The notes under the pieces are model-generated. The model ran no database searches and was not told the origin of the DNA. It saw nothing but the letters and a program-made list of their open reading frames with translations. This document shows positions 43,174-55,902 of a DNA stretch of 64,000 nt, one piece after another (position 1 is the first letter of the stretch; each line of letters starts with the position of its first letter). The translations under genes were made by a program, and so were the position numbers. Origin of the DNA: Protonemura montana (taxonomy: Eukaryota; Arthropoda; Insecta; Plecoptera; Nemouridae); assembly GCA_947568835.1 (NCBI GenBank), contig OX387612.1:2666001-2730000 (forward strand). Direction: 5' to 3'.

Positions 43174-46100
43174 ATGTCGACCAGTCAAAGGGCGATGCTG
43201 CTTTTTATAATATTTGCACTTATTGGTATCAGCTTTGCTGCAAATACGTCAACCTGTGGACGGTAAGTCACCGAAGCGACGATAATGTAAAAAGGTTAGG
43301 TTAGGTATTGGAAAAAAAAATCGATGGTTCACGAAACCACAGAGATGAAATATTTGACACGTGTCAATTTTATGCCGCTTCGCCTTTCACTGATTTGCAA
43401 CACCAACTTCTGATTCATTTCCAGAAACTTTGAGCGACAAAAAGGGACAGCCGACCCCGGCTGCGTCAAGATCTGCCACAGAGAATGCACGAACGGCACG
43501 TGCGACCAGCACGGAGCTTGCATCTGCAGCCGAGGTTTCACAAACGTGCAACGCGCCCACTACCAATGCCAACAAATCTGTCCGGCCATCGACTTCCCCG
43601 AGAACAGCGCGTATTGCGTAACAAAATGCCGGGCACACGACGGGTGCATTCACGGTACATGCGACTCCCTAGGAGGGTGCACGTGCAACGACAGATTCAT
43701 CAACAACAGAAACTTCCTGCTTTGCGAACCTATCTGTGAACCTAAATGCAGAAACGGTCATTGCGACTCGTCCCTAAAATGCGTGTGTAAACGTGACTAC
43801 CAAATCATTGAGCCGTATGGCAACTGCGGCAAGTTGTGTACTTCTAATGATTTCTGCGGAAATGGTCAATGTTCAGAAAATGGCACTTGTAATTGTAATG
43901 CTGGCTTTGTGAACGATGGCACCAATGCATGTGTACCGATGTTGATGATACCAAGCTGTCAAACTGGTCACGTTCTGGTGAATGGAACGTGCGAGGTCAA
44001 GTGTAGTAAGGACCAAGATTGTTCAACAGAAGGTGAGAGATGTTCTCCGGAGGGGATTTGCAAACGATTGTCGATCGACTGTAAGAAGCGATGTGAACTG
44101 GAATGTCATCAAAGATGCGGTGAAGGTAAATGTGAAGATGTCGGAGGAGCCTTGAGCTGTACTGAAGATTGTGTCCAAGAGAAGTGCAATAACGGCGGCG
44201 ATATAAGTGACACAGATTTTTTGTCTAGCCAGTTTGACGACGAGCGAAGTTGGGTGATTTTCGTTGGGATTTCGGTTGTGATTTTGGTGGTTGTGATGGC
44301 GATTGTGTTGGCAGTGGTGGTGCTTATCAAGAGGCGACGGGCACGCGATGAAAGCCACACGCCGATGACAGGTAAGAAAATGTTCGCCGACTTCAAGTAT
44401 GCGTTTTGGAATCATGACTCTGTATGTGTGTCAAAACGCTTGGTTAATATGATTCCGATTTGCTTAACGAAATGCATGTTGTTTTGGTATTTAAGAGTAG
44501 AGTGAGGTAAGAGTAAGCGAGTTGAAACCTATATCAACGGGAAAGAACTACAAGTCTACGACTAAATTTGAGATAAGTGGCTAATTGACTGGATAACAAT
44601 TAAAATGAAACAAAAGCCACATTGGATACTAGGACATTGACTATTTACATTTTTAAATGTGACCAATGTTGGTTAACCTGGCTAAAGCTGGCGGTATGCG
44701 GATAATTTTGAGTGTTTTCCAACGAACGCCTTTGTCATTGTCTTGCAGATCTGACTTACCGGGAGTTGGTGGAGAATCGCCAAGAGGACCGACATTCTAC
44801 GGCGGGAGGGAGCGACAACGAGGCAGTAAGAAGTGCAAGCCCAGGTAAGACCAAGACAAAGACAAAAACAGAGCTCTTCTCAATTACAGACAAAATCAAC
44901 CGCGGAAATTCGTTGGCGGTGGTCAAGGTTCTAGCGTCAGCTTTTGGGGTACGCACTTTAGCAATGTCATTTGGGGCTGGGAATTTGAAAAGGAAGTGGA
45001 CAGGAAAAAGAAGCTGCAGCACAGAATTTGCCAGGAGTGGTTGAGAAAAATAGCGGAAAGCCACAACATGGGCTTCCGTTTGTCAGGAAGAAACTAGGGA
45101 CCCTGAAAAAAAATACGACGAACATGGCTTCAATGCATCACAGCGCATGTTATCAGCGATATGTGATTAAAAATGATGATGTCACTTCCTGTGCACCCAA
45201 AGTCAGAGCGTTTGATGTAGCAGCTAAAAATAACTATCATTTCATCAATAAACCATCAATTTCCATCTGGCTGGTTCACTAAACAAAGAATGATAGGTGT
45301 CTGTTGGCGTTTCATTTAAATCGGCGAAGTAAAGCAGCAAAATTGCATAAGATCCTCAGAACAGATTCAATAGATAAAGTTTCGACAGTAGCAAAACTTG
45401 AACTGGTTTTTCAATTTCAGACAACTTCAAACATGGTGATAAGGATGGGGCTTGGGGTGCCCAACCCCAGGGGTCCCAAAATCAGGACAATTATTACATG
45501 ACTCCTAGCAACATCAAGGTAGAAAATCGTTACGCAGAGACGCAGTCATCGGGTAAAGAAGGTAAGTCAATGGCTTTAAAAATCTTATCGATACAACTTT
45601 TACAATAACTACCCAGTAGAACACGTGAAAGTTGCACTGGGGCAGAGTCACATGCCCAGTCAAACACGTGAAAGGTGCACTGGGACAGAGTCACATGCTC
45701 AGTCGAACACGTGAAAGTTGCACTGGGACAGAGTCACATGCTCAGTCGAACACGTGAAAGTTGCACTGGGACAGAGTCACATGCCCAGTCGAACACGTGA
45801 AAGTTGCACTGGGACAGAGTCACATGCTCAGTCGAACACGTGAAAGTTGCACTGGGACAGAGTCACATGCTCAGTCGAACACGTGAAAGTTGCACTGGGA
45901 CAGAGTCACATGCCCAGTCGAACACGTGAAAGTTGCACTGGGACAGAGTGACATGCTCAGTCGAACACGTGAAAGTTGCACTGGGACAGAGTCACATGCC
46001 CAGTCAAACACGTGAAAGTTGCACTGGGACAGAGTCACATGCCCAGTCAAACACGTGAAAGTTGCACTGGGACAGAGTCACATGCTCAGTCAAACACGTG

Positions 46101-47667
46101 AAAGTTGAACTGGAACAGAGTCACATGCCCAGTCGAACACGTGAAAGTTGCACTGGGGCAGAGTCACATGCCCAGTCGAACACGTGAAAGTTACACTGGG
46201 GCAGAGTCACATGCCCAGTCGAACACGTGAAAGTTGCACTGGGACAGAGTCACATGACCAGTCGAACACGTGAAAGTTGCACTGGGGCAGAGTCACATGC
46301 CCAGTCGAACACGTGAAAGTTGCACTGGGACAGAGTCACATGCCCAGTCGAACACGTGAAAGTTGCACTGGGACAGAGTCACATGCTCAGTCGAACACGT
46401 GAAAGTTGCACTGGGATAGAGTCACATGCCCCGTTGAACACGTGAAAGTTGCACTGGGGCAGAGTCACATGTCCAGTCGAACACGTGAATGTTGCACTGG
46501 GACAGAGTCACATGCCCAGTCGAACACGTGAAAGTTGCACTGGGACAGAGTCACATGCCCAGTCGAACACGTGAAAGTTGCACTGGGGCAGAGTCACATG
46601 CCCAGTCGAACACGTGAAAGTTGCACTGGGACAGAGTCACATGCCCAGTCGAACACGTGAAAGTTGCACTGGGGCAGAGTCACATGCCCAGTCGAACACG
46701 TGAAAGTTGTACTGGGACAGAGTCACATGCTCAGTCGAACACGTGAAAGTTGCACTGGGACAGAGTCACATGCCCAGTCGAACACGTGAAAGTTACACTG
46801 GGGCAGAGTCACATGCCCAGTCGAACACGTGAAAGTTGTACTGGGACAGAGTCACATGCCTAGTTGAACACGTGAAAGTTGCACTGGGGCAGAGTCACAT
46901 GCCCAGTCGAACACGTGAAAGTTGCACTGGGACAGAGTCACATGCCCAGTCGAACACGTGAAAGTTGTACTGGGACAGAGTCACATGCCCAGTCGAACAC
47001 GTGAAAGTTGCACTGGGACAGAGTCACATGTCCAGTCGAACACGTGAAAGTTGCACTGGGACAGAGTCACATGCCCAGTCGAACACGTGAAAGTTGCACT
47101 GGGGCAGAGTCACATGCCCAGTCGAACACGTGAAAGTTGCACTGGGACAGAGTCACATGACCAGTCGAACACGTGAAAGTTGCACTGGGACAGAGTCACA
47201 TGCCCAGTCGAACACGTGAAAGTTGCACTGGGGCAGAGTCACATGCCCAGTCGAACACGTGAAAGTTGTACTGGGACAGAGTCACATGCCCAGTCGAACA
47301 CGTGAAAGTTGCACTGGGGCAGAGTCACATGCCCAGTCGAACACGTGAAAGTTGTACTGGGACAGTGTCAAAAATGACTATTGACTCCTAATTCATGCTA
47401 ATGTTGCAGGAACGGCCAGTGGCGTACCGAACATGTTCACACAAGGGAATCCTGATAAAGGTGAAAGCTATTTGAACATGGAAGGTGTGTACAGCAAATA
47501 ACCTGATTGAACACGTCTTTTATGTTGTTAAATTTGTTCAGAGTAACTAATTTAAAACGTATTTCCTTCAAGATTTATCTCAAGGTGGCGAGGCTGATCC
47601 AGTCTACTTGAATGTGGTCCTCGAACAAGATGACTGCATCTACGAGAACTTCACAGAAAGGACATAA
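43174..47667 (+). CDS. Nimrod/Draper-like receptor B with multi-tyrosine signalling tail
   Basis: Six exons, 43174-43262, 43425-44371, 44749-44844, 45421-45561, 47410-47484 and 47573-47667, join in phases 2, 1, 1, 1, 1 to give 480 residues ending at TAA 47665. A signal peptide (about 1-22) ends shortly before the Thr-Cys motif shared by all four paralogues. Cys-rich EGF/NIM-like repeats occupy about 40-280, several with the CxNGxC core. A transmembrane helix spans about 306-331, followed by KRRRAR. The tail carries Tyr at 349 (YREL), 402-403 (YYMTP), 415 (YAET), 445 (YLNM), 461 (YLNV) and 473 (YENF). By known SH2 preferences, YxN suits Grb2/Drk and YxxM suits PI3-kinase; phosphorylation itself is inferred. 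Each tail exon is small and phase 1-1, so exons could be skipped without frameshift. Intron 4 is almost entirely a 43-bp tandem repeat bearing CACGTG. It follows gene A by about 1.4 kb, across a 44-bp repeat. Confidence 0.85.
45613..47366 (+). repeat. 43-bp minisatellite, about 41 units, CACGTG in nearly every unit
   Basis: Unit cagtcgaacacgtgaaagtt then gcactgggacagagtcacat plus three bases, exact period 43 (for example 45791 and 45834). Nearly every copy keeps the palindrome CACGTG (E-box), while other positions vary between copies. It forms most of intron 4 of receptor gene B. Confidence 0.93.
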
Positions 47668-48044
47668 GAGGAAACTAGGGATAGAGACAATATCGATATT
47701 TAATGATAGAAATTATATTTATGTAGACACTCAAATGTTTGTAATAAGTTAGTATTATGGTTTTTAGACTCATGTCTACTTGATTTATCCTTAGCACATG
47801 ACCCTGATTATTTTGTTTAGATGCATTTAGGAAGCTTGAACTTGGTAATTGTTATAATTTTATGTGGTTCTTTTGTTATCGGAAAATTGTCAGGACTGCT
47901 CAAACCTCTGAAAAAGTAACAGGTACAAGTTACGAAACGTCGGGAAATTTAGTTGTCCTTCACTTAGCATTCAAAACCCAGTTGAAATAGTTTTTCTAAA
48001 AAGTTAGTATTATATTTTTGTTTTTTTTATTTTATTTTGAGGAA

Positions 48045-48660
48045 CACTAATAATCTCTCAAAAATTGACTGGAACCCCGACTGGAATGCCGATCTCTAAC
48101 CAATTGAGCTACTTGAACCCCGATCTCCACCTGTCGCGGGTGTTGCTCTAACCAATTGAGCTACTTGGACCCCGATCTCCACCTGTCGCGGGTGTTGCTC
48201 TAACCAATTGAGCTACTTGGACCCCGATCTCCACCTGTCGCGGGTGTTGCTCTAACCAATTGAGCTACTTGAACCCCGATCTCCACCTGTCGCGGGTGTT
48301 GCTCTAACCAATTGAGCTACTTGCACCCCGATCTCCACCTGTCGCGGGTGTTGCTCTAACCAATTGAGCTACTTGGACCCCGATCTCCACCTGTCACGGG
48401 TGTTGCTGTAACCAATTGAGCTACTTGGACCCCGATCTCCACCTGTCACGGGTGTTGCTCTAACCAATTGAGCTACTCAAACCCCGATCTCCACCTGTCG
48501 CGGGTGTTGCTCTAACCAATTGAGATACTTGGACCCCGATCTCCACCTGTCGCGGGTGTTGCTCTAACCAATTGAGCTACTTGGACACATGATTTTTTTA
48601 GATGATTTTAGTGTATTTGTTGAGAATGACAGTTCTCCAAGGAGTAGAACCACGAAACTG
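48045..48660 (-). repeat. tRNA-like 52-bp tandem array, about ten units
   Basis: About ten minus-oriented units run from a tail remnant (ggaacactaataatctctca) to the family flank (gatgattttagtgtatttgt then ctccaaggagtagaacc). It lies downstream of gene B. Confidence 0.8.
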
Positions 48661-48875
48661 TTTGCAATTTAAATAAGATTTCACAAAAGTATTGTTCTTG
48701 TATTTGTAGCGTACTAGTTATAAGGAATAAACCGCATTACGTAAAGTGGTAAAATATTTATCCGGAAAACCGCAGGGAAATTCTTGATTCAAGCAAAAGT
48801 CCAACCACAAGCATCGATGAGGAAAGACGGCTCGTTGCAAAGCAAACTGGTCGGTAAGGTTAGAGATCCATCATT

Positions 48876-49676
48876 GGTATGATTTTATCAAAATCTCGCC
48901 TCCTAGTTGAAGTGTTTGTTGAAACTGTTGCCATGACGACTTCCAATCACATGCAGTGAAATTCAGATGTTTCTGTCAGCTAGAGATCCAACTTATAGTT
49001 GAACATTTTGTTGAAACTGTTGCTATGACGACTTCCAATCGCATGCAAGTGAAATTCAGATGTTTCTGTGAGCTAGAGATCCAACTTACAGTTCAACATT
49101 TTGTTGAAACTGTTGCCATGACGACTTCCAATCACAAGCAGTGAAATTCAGATGTTTCTGTGAGCTAGAGATTCAACTTATAGTTGAACATTTTGTTGAA
49201 ACTGTTGCCATGACGACTTCCAATCACATGCAGTGAAATTCAGATGTTTCTGTGAGCTAGAGATCCAACTTATAGTTGAACATTTTGTTGAAACTGTTGC
49301 CATGACGAATTCCAATCACAAGCAGTGAAATTCAGATGTTTCTGTGAGCTAGAGATTCAACTTATAGTTGAACATTTTGTTGAAACTGTTGCCATGACGA
49401 CTTCCAATCACATGCAGTGAAATTCAGATGTTTCTTTGAGCTAGAGATCCAACTTATAGTTGAACATTTTGTTGAAACTGTTGCCATGACGACTTCCAAT
49501 CACACGCAGTGAAATTCAGATGTTTCTGTGAGCTAGAGATCCAACTTATAGTTGAACATTTTGTTGAAACTGTTGCCATGACGACTTCCAATCACAAGCA
49601 GTGAAATTAAGATGTTTCTGTGAGCTAGAGTTATACATATTAACTTATAGTTCAATAATTTGCTAAAACCCAACCT
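48876..49676 (+). repeat. 92-bp-unit element, about eight units
   Basis: This is the longest copy, with about eight tandem 92-bp units between the conserved start (tttatcaaaatctcgcctcc) and end (tgctaaaaccc). The following ggaccataacgtt is shared with the right flank of the copy at 768-1007, so the element may extend past its inverted ends. It lies between genes B and C. Confidence 0.75.
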
Positions 49677-50280
49677 TGCTGGACCATAACGTTATGAAGA
49701 CGAGACGCAGTTAAATATTTTGCGAGTTTCGCCAGGTCGGGCAAAGAAAACATTCGAGGATACGTTGGGGATACTGTTGTGACACAAAATCGTACTTTAA
49801 GCCTGCTATTTCGCCTCCATCCCCTTTTCAAAATGTAACAAAATGTATTGGAGTTGGCTCAAGGCCTCAAGGTACACTTTGGGCAGGGAGATCGAAAACA
49901 AGAATTAAAATCACGGAATGAATGTTTACAGTATAGAAATAAGCACGGAGAAACAGTGAAGTATTGTTGAACGGCAAACAATTTTCCCACCATGAAAACT
50001 AAAATTCCATCTGAAAATAAAGTGAATCGAATCCGGGACCAAGGGACAGGTGTTCGTCAGAAACATCATGATATAGGTATCAGCTTCACATTGAAATTTC
50101 ATTTAAAATAAGCGGGAAATCCGAAGAAAAGTTTCTTTCCAGGAAGGCGTTCATCCTTCCCGAAATTCTTCTTAGAATACTCCCGGATTTCCTTGTTAAA
50201 AAGTTCCACATAGCGCTACGCATCTCTACACTAAATGTTGTTTCAGAGAATAAGTCCGAGCAAGATTTACCACATCCTAA

Positions 50281-53200
50281 CTGAAACTTTCATCTCTCCA
50301 ACCTCTCTCCCGAACAGAACTGGTAATGTGTATGATGGTCACCCATTCAATACCTGACCCAGCGCAGTGTTGCTTAACCTTCATCTCTCCAACCTCTTTC
50401 CCAAACAGAACTGGTCATGTGTATGATGGTCACCTATCCAATACCTGACCCAGCGCAGTGTTACTTAACTTTCATCCCTCCAACCTCTCTCCCGAACAGA
50501 ACTGGTAATGTGTATGTTGGTCACCTATCCAATACCTGACCCAGCGCAGTGTTGCTTAACCTTCATCTCTCCAACCTCTCTCCCAAACAGAACTGGTCAT
50601 GTGTATGATGGTCACCTATCCAATACCTAACCCAGCGCAGTGTTGCTTAACCTTCATCTCTCCAACCTCTCTCCCAAACAGAACTGGTCATGTGTATGAT
50701 GGTCACCTATCCAATACCCGACCCAGCGCAGTGTTACTTAACTTTCATCCCTCCAACCTCTCTACCGAACAGAACTGGTCATGTGTATGATGGTCACCCA
50801 TCCAATACCTGACTCAGCGCAGTGTTGCTTAACTTTCATCCCTCCAACCTCTCTCCCGAACAGAACTGGTCATGTGTTTGATGGTCACCTATCCAATACC
50901 TGACCCAGCGCAGTGTTACTTAGCTTTCATCCCTCCAACCTCTCTACCGAACAGTACTGGTCATGTGTATGATGGTCACCCATCCAATACCTGACTCAGC
51001 GCAGTGTTGCTTAACTTTCATCCATCCAACCTCTCTCCCGAACAGAACTGGTCATGTGTTTGATGGTCACCTATCCAATACCTGACCCAGCGCAGTGTTA
51101 CTTAACTTTCATCCCTCCAACCTCTCTACCGAACAGAACTGGTCATGTGTATGATGGTCACCTATCCAATACCCGACCCAGCGCAGTGTTACTTAACTTT
51201 CATCCCTCCAACCTCTCTACCGAACAGAACTGGTCATGTGTATGATGGTCACCCATCCAATACCTGACTCAGCGCAGTGTTGCTTAACTTTCATCCCTCC
51301 AACCTCTCTCCCGAACAGAACTGGTCATGTGTTTGATGGTCACCTATCCAATACCTGACCCAGCGCAGTGTTACTTAGCTTTCATCCCTCCAACCTCTCT
51401 ACCGAACAGTACTGGTCATGTTATGATGGTCACCCATCCAATACCTGACTCAGCGCAGTGTTGCTTAACTTTCATCCATCCAACCTCTCTCCCGAACAGA
51501 ACTGGTCATGTGTTTGATGGTCACCTATCCAATACCTGACCCAGCGCAGTGTTACTTAACTTTCATCCCTCCAACCTCTCTACCGAACAGAACTGGTCAT
51601 GTGTATGATGGTCACCCATCCAATACCTGACTCAGCGCAGTGTTGCTTAACTTTCATCCCTCCAACCTCTCTCCCGAACAGAACGGTCATGTGTATGATG
51701 GTCACCCATTCAATACCTGACTCAGAGCAGTGTTGCTTAACTTTCATCCCTCCAATCTCTCTCCCGAACAGAACTGGTCATGTGTATGATGGTCACCCAT
51801 CCAATACCTGACTCAGCGCAGTGTTGCTTAACTGTCATCCCTCCAACCTCTCTCCCGAACAGAACTGGTCATGTGTATGATGGTCACCCATTCAATACCT
51901 GACTCAGAGCAGTGTTGCTTAACTTTCATCCCTCCAATCTCTCTACCGAACATAACTGGTCATGTGTATGATAGTTACCCATCCAATACCTGACTCAGCG
52001 CAGTGTTGCTTAACTTTCATCCCTCCAACCTCTCTCCCGAACAGAACTGGTCATGTGTATGATGGTCACCCATCCAATACCTGACCCAGCACAGTGTTGC
52101 TTAACTGTCATCCCTCCAACCTCTCTCCCGAACAGAACTGGTCATGTGTATGATGGTCACCCATTCAATACCTGACTCAGAGCAGTGTTGCTTAACTTTC
52201 ATCCCTCCAACCTCTCTCCCGAACAGAACTGGTAATGTGTATGATGGTCACCCATTCAATACCTGACCCAGCGCAGTGTTGCTTAACCTTCATCTCTCCA
52301 ACCTCTTTCCCAAACAGAACTGGTCATGTGTATGATGGTCACCTATCCAATACCTGACCCAGCGCAGTGTTACTTAACTTTCATCCCTCCAACCTCTCTC
52401 CCGAACAGAACTGGTAATGTGTATGATGGTCACCTATCCAATACCTGACCCAGCGCAGTGTTGCTTAACCTTCATCTCTCCAACCTCTCTCCCAAACAGA
52501 ACTGGTCATGTGTATGATGGTCACCTATCCAATACCTGACCCAGCGCAGTGTTGCTTAACCTTCATCTCTCCAACCTCTCTCCCAAACAGAACTGGTCAT
52601 GTGTATGATGGTCACCTATCCAATACCCGACCCAGCGCCGTGTTACTTAACTTTCATCCCTCCAACCTCTCTACCGAACACAACTGGTCATGTGTATGAT
52701 GGTCACCCATCCAATACCTGACTCAGCGCAGTGTTGCTTAACTTTCATCCCTCCAACCTCTCTCCCGAACAGAACTGGTCATGTGTTTGATGGTCACCTA
52801 TCCAATACCTGACCCAGCGCAGTGTTACTTAACTTTCATCCCTCCAACCTCTCTACCGAACAGAACTGGTCATGTGTATGATGGTCACCCATCCAATACC
52901 TGACTCAGCGCAGTGTTGCTTAACTTTCATCCCTCCAACCTCTCTCCCGAACAGAACTGGTCATGTGTTTGATGGTCACCTATCCAATACCTGACCCAGC
53001 GCAGTGTTACTTAACTTTCATCCCTCCAACCTCTCTACCGAACAGAACTGGTCATGTGTATGATGGTCACCCATCCAATACCTGACTCAGCGCAGTGATG
53101 CTTAACTTTCATCCCTCCAACCTCTCTCCCGAACAGAACGGTCATGTGTATGATGGTCACCCATTCAATACCTGACTCAGAGCAGTGTTGCTTAACTTTC

Positions 53201-55613
53201 ATCCCTCCAATCTCTCTCCCGAACAGAACTGGTCATGTGTATGATGGTCACCCATCCAATACCTGACTCAGCGCAGTGTTGCTTAACTGTCATCCCTCCA
53301 ACCTCTCTCCCGAACAGAACTGGTCATGTGTATGATGGTCACCCATTCAATACCTGACTCAGAGCAGTGTTGCTTAACTTTCATCCCTCCAATCTCTCTA
53401 CCGAACAGAACTGGTCATGTGTATGATAGTCACCCATCCAATACCTGACTCAGCGCAGTGTTGCTTAACTTTCATCCCTCCAACCTCTCTCCCGAACAGA
53501 ACTGGTCATGTGTATGATGGTCACCCATCCAATACCTGACCCAGCACAGTGTTGCTTAACTGTCATCCCTCCAACCTCTCTCCCGAACAGAACTGGTCAT
53601 GTGTATGATGGTCACCCATTCAATACCTGACTCAGAGCAGTGTTGCTTAACTTTCATCCCTCCAACCTCTCTCCCGAACAGAACTGGTCATGTGTATGAT
53701 GGTCACCCATCCAATACCTGACCCAGCGCAGTGTTGCTTAACTTTCATCCCTCCAACCTCTCTCCCGAACAGAACTGGTCATGTGTATGATGGTCACCCA
53801 TCCAATACTTGACCCAGCGCAGTGTTGCTTAACTTTCATCTCTCCAACCTCTCTCCCAAACAGAACTGGTCATGTGTATGATGGTCACCTATCCAATACC
53901 TGACCCAGCGCAGTGTTGGTTATCCTTCATCTCTCCAACCTCTCTCCCAAACAGAACTGGTCATGTGTATGATGGTCACCTATCCAATACCCGACCCAGC
54001 GCAGTGTTACTTAACTTTCATCCCTCCAACCTCTCTACCGAACAGAACTGGTCATGTGTATGATGGTCACCCATCCAATACCTGACTCAGCGCAGTGTTG
54101 CTTAACTTTCATCCCTCCAACCTCTCTCCCGAACAGAACTGGTCATGTGTTTGATGGTCACCTATCCAATACCTGACCCAGCGCAGTGTTACTTAACTTT
54201 CATCCCTCCAACCTCTCTACCGAACAGAACTGGTCATGTGTATGATGGTCACCCATCCAATACCTGACTCAGCGCAGTGTTGCTTAACTTTCATCCCTCC
54301 AACCTCTCTCCCGAACAGAACTGGTCATGTGTTTGATGGTCAGCTATCCAATACCTGACCCAGCGCAGTGTTACTTAACTTTCATCCCTCCAACCTCTCT
54401 ACCGAACAGAACTGGTCATGTGTATGATGGTCACCCATCCAATACCTGACTCAGCGCAGTGTTGCTTAACTTTCATCCCTCCAACCTCTCTCCCGAACAG
54501 AACGGTCATGTGTATGATGGTCACCCATTCAATACCTGACTCAGAGCAGTGTTGCTTAACTTTCATCCCTCCAATCTCTCTCCCGAACAGAACTGGTCAT
54601 GTGTATGATGGTCACCCATCCAATACCTGACTCAGCGCAGTGTTGCTTAACTGTCATCCCTCCAACCTCTCTCCCGAACAGAACTGGTCATGTGTATGAT
54701 GGTCACCCATTCAATACCTGACTCAGAGCAGTGTTGCTTAACTTTCATCCCTCTAATCTCTCTACCGAACAGAACTGGTCATGTGTATGATAGTCACCCA
54801 TCCAATACCTGACTCAGCGCAGTGTTGCTTAACTTTCATCCCTCCAACCTCTCTCCCGAACAGAACTGGTCATGTGTATGATGGTCACCCATCCAATACC
54901 TGACCCAGCGCAGTGTTGCTTAACTTTCATCCCTCCAACCTCTCTCCCGAACAGAACTGGTCATGTGTATGATGGTCACCCATCCAATACTTGACCCAGC
55001 GCAGTGTTGCTTAACTTTCATCCCTCTAATCTCTCTACCGAACAGAACTGGTCATGTGTATGATAGTCACCCATCCAATACCTGACTCAGCGCAGTGTTG
55101 CTTAACTTTCATCCCTCCAACCTCTCTCCCGAACAGAACTGGTCATGTGTATGATGGTCACCCATCCAATACCTGACCCAGCGCAGTGTTGCTTAACTTT
55201 CATCCCTCCAACCTCTCTCCCGAACAGAACTGGTCATGTGTATGATGGTCACCCATCCAATACTTGACCCAGCGCAGTGTTGCTTAACTTTCATCCCTCC
55301 AACCTCTCTCCCGAACAAAACTGGTCATGTGTATGATGGTCACCCATCCAATACTTGACCCAGCGCAGTGTTGCTTAACTTTCATCCCTCCAACCTCTCT
55401 CCCGAACAGAACTGGTCATGTGTATGATGGTCACCCATCCAATACTTGACCCAGCGCAGTGTTGCTTAACTTTCATCCCTCCAATCTCTCTCCTGAACAG
55501 AACTGGTCATGTGTATGATGGTCACCCATTCAATACCTGACCCAGCGCAGTGTTGCTTAACTTCGGTGATGATCTAACGAGAACCGTTGTTTCCAACATG
55601 CCAAACCGTCGGT
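50281..55613 (-). repeat. 5.3-kb satellite of about 58 units of a 5S-rRNA-like 91-bp repeat
   Basis: All units run on the minus strand. The transcript-sense start, at 55613-55561, is a fuller 5S-like head (ggtttggcatgttggaaac then accgaagttaagcaac), so the array reads as one element whose inner 91 bases were amplified. Each unit keeps the middle and C-box-like parts of 5S rRNA (ggtattggatgggtgacc). Variants recur over about 1.91 kb (21 units) and about 2.82 kb (31 units), which is higher-order structure. Short open frames repeating CMMVTHPIPD are by-products. It lies between genes B and C. Confidence 0.88.
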
Positions 55614-55902
55614 CCTTGGTTCCTTGTTATAAAGTTCCCTATAGCGCTATGATCCCTGGACGCATCAACGCCTAGGCCGCTAAATATTACATCAGAGCGT
55701 GGTTTCACCACATCCTGAAGCAATGCTTATCAAGAGGCTCTGTACTTTGAACAGACTGCTTGTCAGTCTCCTGGTAGCTGTGCCAGAGCAAGCATTTGTT
55801 TCACGAGCAACGCGTCGTGTTGTCATGGAAACCGATTCAAATAGTGACACTGTAACGTCCAGTTATTCGATTAGCGAGCTTTAAGAGCAAGAAACACAAG
55901 CA

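Noticed and set aside
45613-47366. CRISPR-like regular spacing of repeats
   Set aside because: Units are contiguous with no unique spacers, and the window is eukaryotic. The same holds for the other arrays.
50599-54630. Many short frames beginning CMMVTHPIPD
   Set aside because: By-products of the 5S-like 91-bp satellite, on the strand opposite to the 5S sense; identical frames appear wherever the repeat does.
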